Source of the DNA: JBCCZC01 sp039188505
GTDB taxonomy: Bacteria > Pseudomonadota > Gammaproteobacteria > Xanthomonadales > SZUA-38
Direction: 5' to 3'
DNA: 17,186 nucleotides
NCBI GenBank assembly: GCA_039188505.1
Contig: JBCCZC010000070.1
Location: 1-17,186 of the forward strand
A program made the position numbers and the translations under genes. A model generated the notes under the pieces. It was not told the DNA's origin. It ran no database searches and saw only the letters and a program-made list of their open reading frames with translations. Of the stretch, positions 1 to 6,379 are shown one piece after another; position 1 is the stretch's first letter, and every line of letters begins with the position of its first letter.

Positions 1-213
1 CTGCCGGAAGGTTACGAGCCACTTCTCGTGGACGAGGAGCCGATCCGGTTGACGGACCTCGTGGAAGACGAGCTGATCCTCGCGCTGCCGCTGGTGCCGC
101 GCAGCGGTGAGGCACCGGCCGACCACGTCGAATTCGAGCGGGAGCCCGAGGAAGCGGAGCCAAGCGGTCCCTTCGCCGGGCTAGCCGCGCTGAAGAAGAA
201 CGAACCGTCCTGA
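1..213 (+). CDS. yceD: YceD/DUF177 family protein, 3' end only
   Basis: This is the C-terminal 70 residues of a YceD (DUF177) protein; the start lies left of the window, and the frame is open from base 1 to a TGA at 211-213. The visible signature is the family's tail: a stretch reading LVEDELILALPLVPR near the middle and a GPFAGLAALKK end. YceD is a small acidic protein encoded just ahead of rpmF in most proteobacteria. It has been linked to 23S rRNA/ribosomal protein homeostasis, and its plant and bacterial relatives are implicated in large-subunit rRNA accumulation. The usual His that follows the LPLVP segment in many members is replaced here by Arg-Ser. The gap to rpmF is only 38 bp, so the two genes are almost surely cotranscribed. 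Family assignment is firm; molecular role is less so. Confidence 0.85.
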   Translation: MPEGYEPLLVDEEPIRLTDLVEDELILALPLVPRSGEAPADHVEFEREPEEAEPSGPFAGLAALKKNEPS

Positions 214-251
214 CGAGGGCGGACTGATTTTGCTAGCAGGAGATTCAAGCC

Positions 252-449
252 ATGGCTGTTCAACAGAATCGCAAGACGCCGTCCAAGCGCGGCATGCGTC
301 GTGCGCACGACGCGCTCAAGAAGCCGACCCTGTCGATCGATCCGACCACCGGTGAGACGCATCGTCGACACCACGTCACCGCCGAGGGCTACTACCGTGG
401 CCGCAAGGTGATCGACACCGTGGTCGAGTTTGACGACGAGGAAGAGTAA
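252..449 (+). CDS. rpmF: 50S ribosomal protein L32
   Basis: This 65-residue basic protein is L32 of the large ribosomal subunit. The start MAVQQNRKTPSKRGMRR is the canonical L32 N-terminus, and the central segment (DPTTGETHRRHH) and the GYYRGRKV segment also fit. It has no cysteines, so it is the zinc-free form. The tail is acidic (FDDEEE). An AGGAG ribosome binding site at about 239-243 lies 8 bases ahead of the ATG. In E. coli and Pseudomonas the next gene would be plsX; here the next gene is fabH, after a gap of 97 bp. Length and sequence are typical and nothing in the gene itself looks odd. Confidence 0.97.
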   Translation: MAVQQNRKTPSKRGMRRAHDALKKPTLSIDPTTGETHRRHHVTAEGYYRGRKVIDTVVEFDDEEE

Positions 450-456
450 GTTCGCT

Positions 457-479
457 CCGGCCCGGCTCGACCGGGCCGG
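457..479 (+). terminator. GC-rich hairpin between rpmF and fabH
   Basis: A perfect 9-bp inverted repeat (457-465 with 471-479) encloses a 5-base loop (CTCGA), 7 bases after the rpmF stop. No T-tract follows, so it is unlikely to be an efficient intrinsic terminator. It could be an attenuator, a processing site or a 3' end stabiliser that separates rpmF mRNA from the fab genes. It sits where plsX is normally found. The repeat is seen directly; the function is inferred. Confidence 0.5.
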
Positions 480-546
480 CACGATCTGCCTGTCATACGA
501 AACCGGACATCCTCCGGCGGTCGCTATAGGAAAGAGGGGAGCGTCC

Positions 547-1518
547 ATGGCCTTGTACTCGCGCATTGCCGGCACGGGTAGCCACCTGCCCGAACAGGTG
601 CTGACGAATGCCGACCTCGAAGAACGGGTCGAGACCTCCGACGAGTGGATTCGCTCTCGCACGGGAATCGCCGAACGGCGTATCGCGGCCGATGGCGAAA
701 CCACCTGCGACCTCTCCGAACAGGCTGCGCGAAACGCGATGGAGGCGGCAGGCGTCACCGCTGCCGACATCGACTTCCTGATTGTCGGCACCACGACCCC
801 GGATCTCGTCTTCCCGTCCACGGCCTGCCTGCTGCAGCATCGCCTCGGCTGCAACGGGACGCCCGCCATGGACGTCAATGCGGCCTGTTCGGGCTTCATC
901 TACGCGCTCAGCGTGGCCGACAAGTTCATTCGCACGGGCGCGTCGAAGCGGGCGCTCGTGGTGGGCGCAGAGACCCTGACCCGCCTGCTCGATTGGTCTG
1001 ATCGGACCACCTGCGTGCTGTTCGGCGACGGCGCCGGCGCCGTGGTGCTCGAAGCCAGCGACGAGCCGGGCATCTACTCCACCCACCTCCATGCAGACGG
1101 CAAGCACGCGGATCTGCTGAACACCGAGGTGGGCGTTTCCCGGGGCTTCGAGGCCGAGGACGGCGGCGGCGTCAAGGTCAAGATGCGCGGTAACGAGGTG
1201 TTCAAAGTCGCCGTGCGCACCCTGGGGCAGATCGCCGACGAGACGCTGACGGCGAACGGCATGGACAAAGCCGATCTCGATTGGCTCGTGCCCCATCAGG
1301 CCAACATGCGCATCATCACCGCCACGGCGAAGAAGCTTGCCATGCCGATGGAACGCGTCATCGTGACCGTGGATCGCCACGGCAATACCTCCGCCGGCTC
1401 CGTGCCGCTCGCCCTCGATCACGCCGTTCGTAGCGGCAAGATCAAGCGTGGCGAAACGGTCCTGATGGAAGCCTTCGGTGGGGGTTTCACCTGGGGCTCG
1501 GCACTCCTCAAGTACTGA
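547..1518 (+). CDS. fabH: 3-oxoacyl-[ACP] synthase III (FabH)
   Basis: KAS III condenses acetyl-CoA with malonyl-ACP to give acetoacetyl-ACP, the initiating step of type II fatty acid synthesis in the cytoplasm. The 323-residue product has the standard length. The catalytic triad is visible: Cys114 in NAACSGF, His250 in PHQANMRI and Asn280 in HGNTSAGSVPLAL. The glycine-rich C-terminus GGGFTWGSALLKY is also typical. The ATG at 547 is chosen because a GAGGGGA ribosome binding site ends 6 bases upstream and the protein then begins MALYSRIAGTGSHLP, as family members do; the open frame reaches further left into rpmF but nothing there looks like FabH. fabD follows after 36 bp. Confidence 0.97.
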   Translation: MALYSRIAGTGSHLPEQVLTNADLEERVETSDEWIRSRTGIAERRIAADGETTCDLSEQAARNAMEAAGVTAADIDFLIVGTTTPDLVFPSTACLLQHRLGCNGTPAMDVNAACSGFIYALSVADKFIRTGASKRALVVGAETLTRLLDWSDRTTCVLFGDGAGAVVLEASDEPGIYSTHLHADGKHADLLNTEVGVSRGFEAEDGGGVKVKMRGNEVFKVAVRTLGQIADETLTANGMDKADLDWLVPHQANMRIITATAKKLAMPMERVIVTVDRHGNTSAGSVPLALDHAVRSGKIKRGETVLMEAFGGGFTWGSALLKY

Positions 1519-1554
1519 CGGACGCAGGGGCGTCCCCACGTCGGAACTCAAGCC

Positions 1555-2490
1555 ATGATTGCACTCGTATTTCCCGGACAGGGCTCCCAGTCGGTCGGCA
1601 TGCTGGCCGACCTCGCAGCCCGGTTTCCCGTGGTTGAAGCAACGTTCGCCACCGTCTCCGAGGCCTGCGGTCGCGACCTCTGGCGCATGGCGCAGGACGG
1701 TCCGGCCGAGGTGCTCGGTCAGACGGCCAATACGCAGCCTGCGCTCCTCGCGGCCGGCGTCGCGACCTGGCGCGCCTGGCAGGCCAGCGGCGGCGCCGCA
1801 CCCGTAGCGGTGGCCGGCCACTCGCTCGGGGAGTACTGCGCGCTCGTCGCAGCCGGTGTGCTCTCTCTCGAAGATGCCGCCCGTATCGTGGCCGTTCGCG
1901 GTCAGGCGATGCAGGAGGCCGTGCCGGCGGGCGAGGGCGCCATGGCAGCCATCCTGAAGCTCGAGGATGACGTCGTCGCCCAGGTCTGCGCGGATGCAGC
2001 CGAGGGTGAGGTCGTCGAACCGGTGAATTTCAACGCCCCCGGGCAAGTGGTGGTCGCCGGCGCTGCGGGAGCCGTCGCCCGCGCCGTCGAAGGAGCGAAG
2101 GCGGCCCGCGGGCGGGCGATTCCGCTCGACGTCAGCGTGCCGTCGCACAGCGCCCTCATGCGGCCGGCAGCAGAGCCGCTCGCGGAGGCCCTGGCCGGAG
2201 CGACCTTCAGCGCACCGGGGATCCCCGTGCTGCACGGCGCCGACGCGGCGCAGCATGTCGCTGCGGACGAGATTCGATCCGTCCTTGCCGAGCAGATCTA
2301 CCGCCCCGTGCAGTGGGTTCGAACGGTAACCGGCCTGCAGGGGTTGGGTGCCACGGCGATCGGTGAATGTGGGCCGGGTAAGGTCCTGACGGGACTGATC
2401 AAGCGAATCGATCGCAGCATCGATGGCCGTGCCATCGCCGAGCCCGGCGCGATGGCCGATGCGGTCGAAGCCTGGGGAGAAACGGCATGA
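1555..2490 (+). CDS. fabD: Malonyl-CoA:ACP transacylase (FabD)
   Basis: FabD moves malonyl groups from CoA to holo-ACP, supplying the extender unit for elongation. The 311-residue protein shows the family's N-terminal FPGQGSQ (residues 6-12), the nucleophile elbow GHSLGEY with catalytic Ser90, the substrate-carboxylate Arg115 (VRGQAMQ), the catalytic His198 (VPSHSALM) and the C-terminal GPGKVLTGL (273-281). All key residues are present. The ATG start gives the expected MIALVFPGQG beginning, but the ribosome binding site is poor (only a GGAA about 10 bases upstream). A short hairpin (1520-1524 with 1531-1535) lies in the gap after fabH. The stop overlaps the fabG start as ATGA. Confidence 0.97.
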   Translation: MIALVFPGQGSQSVGMLADLAARFPVVEATFATVSEACGRDLWRMAQDGPAEVLGQTANTQPALLAAGVATWRAWQASGGAAPVAVAGHSLGEYCALVAAGVLSLEDAARIVAVRGQAMQEAVPAGEGAMAAILKLEDDVVAQVCADAAEGEVVEPVNFNAPGQVVVAGAAGAVARAVEGAKAARGRAIPLDVSVPSHSALMRPAAEPLAEALAGATFSAPGIPVLHGADAAQHVAADEIRSVLAEQIYRPVQWVRTVTGLQGLGATAIGECGPGKVLTGLIKRIDRSIDGRAIAEPGAMADAVEAWGETA

Positions 2491-3227
2491 GTGAACAACG
2501 CATCGCGCTCGTCACGGGCGCCAGCCGCGGCATCGGTGCCGCGATTCTGACCGCCCTTGGAGAGCAGGGCCACACGGTCATCGGAACGGCGACCAGCGAA
2601 GCCGGCGCAGAGAGCATCAGCGCTTCCCTTTCCGAGCGTGGCTTCACGGGAACCGGTGTGGCCATGAACGTGACGGACGCCGATACCGTGACCGCCGCCC
2701 TCAAGGCCATCGGGGAACGCTTCGGCGCGCCCGTGATCCTCGTCAACAACGCGGGCATCACTCGCGACCAGCTGCTGATGCGGATGTCCGACGACGACTG
2801 GGACGCCGTTATAGAGACCAATCTGAAAGGTGTTTTCCGGCTGACCAAGGCCTGTCTCCGGCCCATGATGAAGGCCCGCTTCGGTCGCATCATCAGCATC
2901 ACGTCGGTCATTGGCCAGATGGGAAACGCCGGTCAGGCGAACTATGCTGCGGCGAAGGCGGGCATCATCGGCTTCACCCGGAGCATCGCGCGCGAGGTCG
3001 GCTCGCGCGGAATCACCGTCAATGCCGTTGCGCCGGGCTTCATCGACACGGACATGACCCGTGCGCTCGACGAGTCGGCGCGCGACGCGCTGCTGGGGCA
3101 GGTCGCGCTGGGGCGCCTCGGTGCGCCCAAGGACATCGCCGCCGCCGTGGCCTACCTCGCATCGGAGGGCGCGGGCTACGTGACGGGTGAGACCCTGAGC
3201 GTCAACGGCGGGTTGTACATGTCCTGA
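2487..3227 (+). CDS. fabG: 3-oxoacyl-[ACP] reductase (FabG)
   Basis: FabG is the NADPH-dependent short-chain dehydrogenase/reductase that reduces 3-ketoacyl-ACP to (R)-3-hydroxyacyl-ACP. At 246 residues it is of normal size. The cofactor motif GASRGIG (11-17), NNAG (87-90) and the catalytic tetrad Asn112, Ser140, Tyr153 and Lys157 are all present, and the C-terminus (VTGETLSVNGGLYMS) is classic FabG. The ATG overlaps the fabD stop by 4 bp (ATGA), and a GGGGAG sequence 7 bases upstream lies inside fabD, so translation of the two is probably coupled. The next gene, acpP, is separated by 147 bp that carry a promoter. Confidence 0.97.
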   Translation: MSEQRIALVTGASRGIGAAILTALGEQGHTVIGTATSEAGAESISASLSERGFTGTGVAMNVTDADTVTAALKAIGERFGAPVILVNNAGITRDQLLMRMSDDDWDAVIETNLKGVFRLTKACLRPMMKARFGRIISITSVIGQMGNAGQANYAAAKAGIIGFTRSIAREVGSRGITVNAVAPGFIDTDMTRALDESARDALLGQVALGRLGAPKDIAAAVAYLASEGAGYVTGETLSVNGGLYMS

Positions 3228-3281
3228 ATTCATCCGCGAGATCGACGGCGAGGGGCGTCGTACCTCTTTGATCCATTGAGA

Positions 3282-3295
3282 GAAACGTTCGTTTC
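3282..3295 (+). promoter_or_regulatory. PsrA-box-like palindrome upstream of acpP
   Basis: The 14-mer GAAACGTTCGTTTC is an inverted repeat that can be read as GAAAC-N4-GTTTC. This fits the consensus reported for PsrA, a TetR-family fatty-acid-responsive regulator of Pseudomonas (G/C-AAAC, 2-4 bases, GTTT-G/C). It sits 16 bases upstream of the -35 element of the putative acpP promoter, in the fabG-acpP gap. Sequence match is direct; the regulator identity is inferred, and no psrA gene is in this window. Confidence 0.45.
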
Positions 3296-3311
3296 AATTT
3301 TGCGGCATGGC

Positions 3312-3340
3312 TGGAACGCCCAGATGCGTTCCCCTACAAT
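3312..3340 (+). promoter_or_regulatory. Putative acpP promoter with operator-like repeat in its spacer
   Basis: A good -10 hexamer TACAAT (3335-3340) is preceded at 17 bp by a weak -35 TGGAAC (3312-3317). The segment between and overlapping them forms a perfect inverted repeat, GGAACGC (3313-3319), 6-base spacer, GCGTTCC (3326-3332). The predicted transcript start is near 3347, giving a leader of about 28 bases with AGGAGG (3358-3363) ahead of the acpP ATG. A separate acpP promoter is known in E. coli and fits the need for very high ACP levels. Confidence 0.55.
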
Positions 3341-3374
3341 GCAGGCCGCTTTGACCTAGGAGGTTCAGCAAGCA

Positions 3375-3611
3375 ATGAGCAGCGTAGAAGAACGAGTCAA
3401 GAAGATCGTCGTCGAGCAGTTGGGCGTGAAGGATGACGAAGTCACCGCGACCGCGTCGTTCGTCGACGACCTCGGTGCAGACTCGTTGGACACGGTCGAG
3501 CTGGTGATGGCGCTCGAGGAAGAGTTCGAGTGCGAGATCCCGGACGAAGAAGCCGAGAAGATCACCACGGTCCAGCAGGCCGTGGACTACATCAAGCAGA
3601 ACGTCAGCTGA
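3375..3611 (+). CDS. acpP: Acyl carrier protein
   Basis: ACP carries growing acyl chains on a 4'-phosphopantetheine arm. This 78-residue, strongly acidic protein has the DSL attachment motif with Ser37 (LGADSLDTVELVMALEEEF), a helix II rich in acid residues, and the family's IPDEEAEKITTVQQAVDYI segment. The ribosome binding site is a full AGGAGG 11 bases before the ATG, the strongest in the cluster, as expected for an abundant protein. One oddity is Cys53 (EFECEIPDE), where Thr or another small residue is usual. A hairpin lies 20 bases downstream of the stop. Identity is certain. Confidence 0.98.
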   Translation: MSSVEERVKKIVVEQLGVKDDEVTATASFVDDLGADSLDTVELVMALEEEFECEIPDEEAEKITTVQQAVDYIKQNVS

Positions 3612-3631
3612 CCGATGGGGTTCCCGGTAAT

Positions 3632-3654
3632 GAGCCGCGCTCCCAGCGGGGCTC
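3632..3654 (+). terminator. Weak terminator/attenuator hairpin after acpP
   Basis: GAGCC-G-CGCT pairs with AGCG-G-GGCTC around a 3-base loop, giving nine base pairs and one G-G mismatch, followed by TTCTCATCT, which is only moderately T-rich. It lies 21 bases past the acpP stop. It could release a short, abundant acpP mRNA while letting some transcription read on into fabF. Structure is read from the sequence; termination is inferred. Confidence 0.5.
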
Positions 3655-3668
3655 TTCTCATCTGGATC

Positions 3669-3730
3669 GACGGACATTCCGTCAGACCGTTCGGGCGCCG
3701 AGGCGGCGTCCCGCGGCACGCAAGGTGCCG
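3669..3730 (+). other. Three further small hairpins in the acpP-fabF spacer
   Basis: After the 3632-3654 hairpin, the 155-bp acpP-fabF gap holds three more perfect small inverted repeats: GACGGA/TCCGTC (3669-3674, 3678-3683), CGCCG/CGGCG (3696-3700, 3704-3708) and CGGCAC/GTGCCG (3714-3719, 3725-3730). No open frame of note lies here. The stretch is probably an untranslated, folded RNA segment between a very highly and a moderately expressed gene. Confidence 0.4.
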
Positions 3731-3766
3731 TGAACCAGCAGCAAGTCATTACGAGAGGGGATCATC

Positions 3767-5005
3767 GTGGCGGCTCGTCGAACAGTCATTACCGGCATGG
3801 GCATCAAGTCTCCCGTGGGCAACAACATTGCCACGGCGTGGGGCAACATCGTCGAGGGCGTGAGCGGCATCGGCCCGATCACTCACTTCGACTGCGAAGG
3901 CTGGAATACCCGTATCGCCGGGGAGGTCCGGGACTTCGACGTCTCGGAGTACATGTCCCCGAAAGATGCCCGGAAGATGGATGCGTTCATCCACTACGGC
4001 CTGGCGGCGGGCATCGACGCCATCCGTGACGCGGGGCTCGACTTCGAGAAGGTCGACCCCACGCGCGTCGGCGTCTCCATCGGCGCCGGCATCGGCGGCA
4101 TCGCAACGATCGAGAAGACCCACGAAACCTTCATGAAGTCGGGACCCCGGCGAATTTCGCCGTTCTTCGTCCCGAGCACCATCATCAACATGATCTCGGG
4201 TCACCTGTCCATCATGTACGGACTCAAGGGTCCGAACCTGGCCACGGTCACCGCCTGCACGACCGCGACGCACAACATCGGCCTCGCGCAGCGCCTGATC
4301 GCGTACGGCGACGCCGACGTCATCATCGCCGGTGGCGCCGAGTACGCCACGAGCCCGGTCGCCATGGGCGGTTTCGTCTCGGCGCGTGCGCTGTCGAGCC
4401 GCAACGACGACCCCGCCGCCGCGAGCCGGCCGTGGGATCGCGATCGCGACGGCTTCGTGCTGTCCGATGGCGCGGGCGTGGTGGTCGTCGAGGAATACGA
4501 GCACGCGAAGGCCCGCGGCGCGAACATCGTTGCGGAGGTTGTCGGCTTCGGCATGAGCGGCGATGCCTTCCACATGACGGCCCCGCCGGATGGCGGCGCC
4601 GGTGCGGCCCAGTGCATGGTGACTGCGCTGGCGGACGCCGGTGTCGATGCGTCCGACGTCGACTACGTCAACGCGCATGGCACGTCGACCCAGGTCGGCG
4701 ACGTCGCGGAAACGACGGCGATCCGGACGACCCTCGGCAACGCCGCGGACTCGGTCGCGGTCAGCTCCACCAAGTCGATGACCGGTCACCTGTTGGGTGC
4801 AGCGGGCGGCGTCGAGGCGATCTTCACCGCGCTGGCGCTCCGTGACGGCATCATTCCGCCGACGATCAACCTCGACAATCCGGACGAAGGGTGCGACCTG
4901 GACTACACGCCGCACACGGCGCGCGAGACCCAGCTCGACGTTGCCATGTCGAACTCGTTCGGCTTCGGTGGCACGAACGGCACGCTGGTACTCCGGCGCG
5001 TTTGA
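3767..5005 (+). CDS. fabF: 3-oxoacyl-[ACP] synthase II (FabF)
   Basis: KAS II elongates acyl-ACP with malonyl-ACP and controls the C16 to C18 step. The 412-residue product has the full Cys-His-His active site: Cys164 (TVTACTTATHNIG), His304 (VNAHGTST) and His341 (TKSMTGHLLGAAG), plus the FGFGGTN loop with gatekeeper Phe400. Start is GTG at 3767, with AGAGGGG ending 6 bases upstream; the resulting N-terminus MAARRTVITGMG is right for the family. It follows acpP after a 155-bp folded spacer, and pabB starts 30 bp after its stop. Confidence 0.97.
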   Translation: MAARRTVITGMGIKSPVGNNIATAWGNIVEGVSGIGPITHFDCEGWNTRIAGEVRDFDVSEYMSPKDARKMDAFIHYGLAAGIDAIRDAGLDFEKVDPTRVGVSIGAGIGGIATIEKTHETFMKSGPRRISPFFVPSTIINMISGHLSIMYGLKGPNLATVTACTTATHNIGLAQRLIAYGDADVIIAGGAEYATSPVAMGGFVSARALSSRNDDPAAASRPWDRDRDGFVLSDGAGVVVVEEYEHAKARGANIVAEVVGFGMSGDAFHMTAPPDGGAGAAQCMVTALADAGVDASDVDYVNAHGTSTQVGDVAETTAIRTTLGNAADSVAVSSTKSMTGHLLGAAGGVEAIFTALALRDGIIPPTINLDNPDEGCDLDYTPHTARETQLDVAMSNSFGFGGTNGTLVLRRV

Positions 5006-5035
5006 CCGCCCCAGGCCTTTCCGGATGACGCCGGC

Positions 5036-6379
5036 TTGAGCGTGCGGCTCCATCGCGTCGCGCGGCGACGCGATCTCGCAGCGCTCCATGCGGCCCGATC
5101 CGACCGATACCCCTGCCTGCTGGAAAGCGCCGTCCAGGGCACGCCCCGGGCGCGCTACGACATCCTGTTCGCCAGCGCCGGCGAGCATCTCGCACTCGAG
5201 GCTGACGGTACGCTGACCGGCCGCCGCTGCCGGCGCCCCGGTTTCCTCGCGAATCTCGATGAATGGTGGTCGGATCTGGCGACCCGCGAGGACGGGCCGG
5301 CGCCCTTCTTCGGCGGGTGGTTCCTGTTCCTCGGCTATGAGCTGGTCGGTGAGATCGAGCCGACCCTCGAGCTACCGCCGGCCGACAGGAACCTGCCGAT
5401 CGCGCTGGCGATCCGCTGTCCGGTTGCTGTGGTGTGGGATCACGAGGCGGACGAGGGCTGGGTCGTCGCCGAGGCCGGCGCGGAAGCGCTTGCCCGGACG
5501 GTTCACGCCGACGTGACGGACCTCGGCCTCGAACGCGGCGACGGGTCGCCTGTCGCGGCGCCGACGCCAGTGGTCGACGCCCCGGAGCGGTATGCGGCTG
5601 CACTCGAGCAGATCCACGAGTACATCCTGGCCGGCGACGTCTTCCAGGTGAACCTGTCGCGAGCCTGGCACGTGCCCGGCAGCTTCGATCCCGCGGCCGT
5701 GTACCGCGCGCTTCGCACGGCCAACCCCGCGCCCTTCGGCGGCAGCGTGCGCTGGGGCGACAGCGCGGTGGTCAGCTCCTCACCGGAGCGCCTCGTGGCC
5801 GTGCGCGATCACTGGGCCGAGACGCGACCCATCGCGGGGACCCGCCCCCGGGGCGATGGCGAAACCCAGGATCGCGCGCTCCGCGACGAGCTGATCGAGA
5901 ACGTCAAGGAGCGGGCGGAGCACATCATGCTCATCGACCTCGAGCGCAACGACCTCGGACGCGTCTGCGAGCCCGGCACCGTCGAGGTCGACGAACTCAT
6001 GGTCGTCGAGTCCTACGCCCACGTGCATCACATCGTGTCGAACGTGCGGGGGCGCCTACGCCCCGGCATGCGCCCGGGCCAGGTCATTCGGGCGACGTTT
6101 CCCGGCGGTACCATCACCGGATGCCCCAAGGTACGCTGCATGGAGATCGTCGCCGAGCTGGAGAAGACCGCCCGTGGCGCCTACACAGGTTCCTTCGGCT
6201 ACCTGAATCGCGATGGAAGCATGGACCTGAACATCCTCATCCGCACCCTGACCGTGACGCCCGAGGGGATCGGCTTCCGGGCCGGCGCCGGCATCGTCGC
6301 CGACTCCCGCTTCGACCGCGAGCTGCCGGAGACCGAGGCTAAGGCACGGGGGCTACTGGCGGCCCTGGGGGCGCTGTGA
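5036..6379 (+). CDS. pabB: Aminodeoxychorismate synthase component I (PabB-type)
   Basis: PabB aminates chorismate to 4-amino-4-deoxychorismate, the first step to p-aminobenzoate and folate, using ammonia from a PabA glutaminase (not in this window). The 447-residue chorismate-binding fold is shown by NPAPF (230-234), SSSPERLV (247-254), PIAGTRPRG (265-273), HHIVSNVRG (331-339), FPGGTITGCPK (355-365), AYTGSFGYL (382-390) and RAGAGIVADS (415-424). NPAPF and SPER favour PabB over TrpE, and pabC overlaps the end. Odd point: E. coli PabB has Lys in PIKGT, the residue that attacks chorismate; here it is Ala267, as in anthranilate synthases. An LLES element (28-31), also seen in TrpE, is present. 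The start is uncertain: TTG at 5036 has a GGA 10 bases upstream; GTG at 5042 is the alternative. Confidence 0.88.
   Translation: MSVRLHRVARRRDLAALHAARSDRYPCLLESAVQGTPRARYDILFASAGEHLALEADGTLTGRRCRRPGFLANLDEWWSDLATREDGPAPFFGGWFLFLGYELVGEIEPTLELPPADRNLPIALAIRCPVAVVWDHEADEGWVVAEAGAEALARTVHADVTDLGLERGDGSPVAAPTPVVDAPERYAAALEQIHEYILAGDVFQVNLSRAWHVPGSFDPAAVYRALRTANPAPFGGSVRWGDSAVVSSSPERLVAVRDHWAETRPIAGTRPRGDGETQDRALRDELIENVKERAEHIMLIDLERNDLGRVCEPGTVEVDELMVVESYAHVHHIVSNVRGRLRPGMRPGQVIRATFPGGTITGCPKVRCMEIVAELEKTARGAYTGSFGYLNRDGSMDLNILIRTLTVTPEGIGFRAGAGIVADSRFDRELPETEAKARGLLAALGAL

Noticed and set aside
523..530. Promoter for fabH with a CTATAG-like -10 at 524-529
   Set aside because: No acceptable -35 hexamer at 16-18 bp spacing, so not listed.
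430..546. Possible N-terminal extension of FabH from an ATG-less upstream start
   Set aside because: The extra residues overlap rpmF, match no FabH, and the ATG at 547 has a good ribosome binding site.
493..2256. Long open frame on the - strand opposite fabH and fabD
   Set aside because: It is antisense to two certain genes, its translation is rich in Arg, His and Gly without any family motif, and such frames are expected in GC-rich coding DNA.
3749..5188. 479-codon - strand open frame opposite fabF
   Set aside because: Same reason: the + strand frame has all FabF catalytic residues; the antisense product is low-complexity Arg/Asp-rich.
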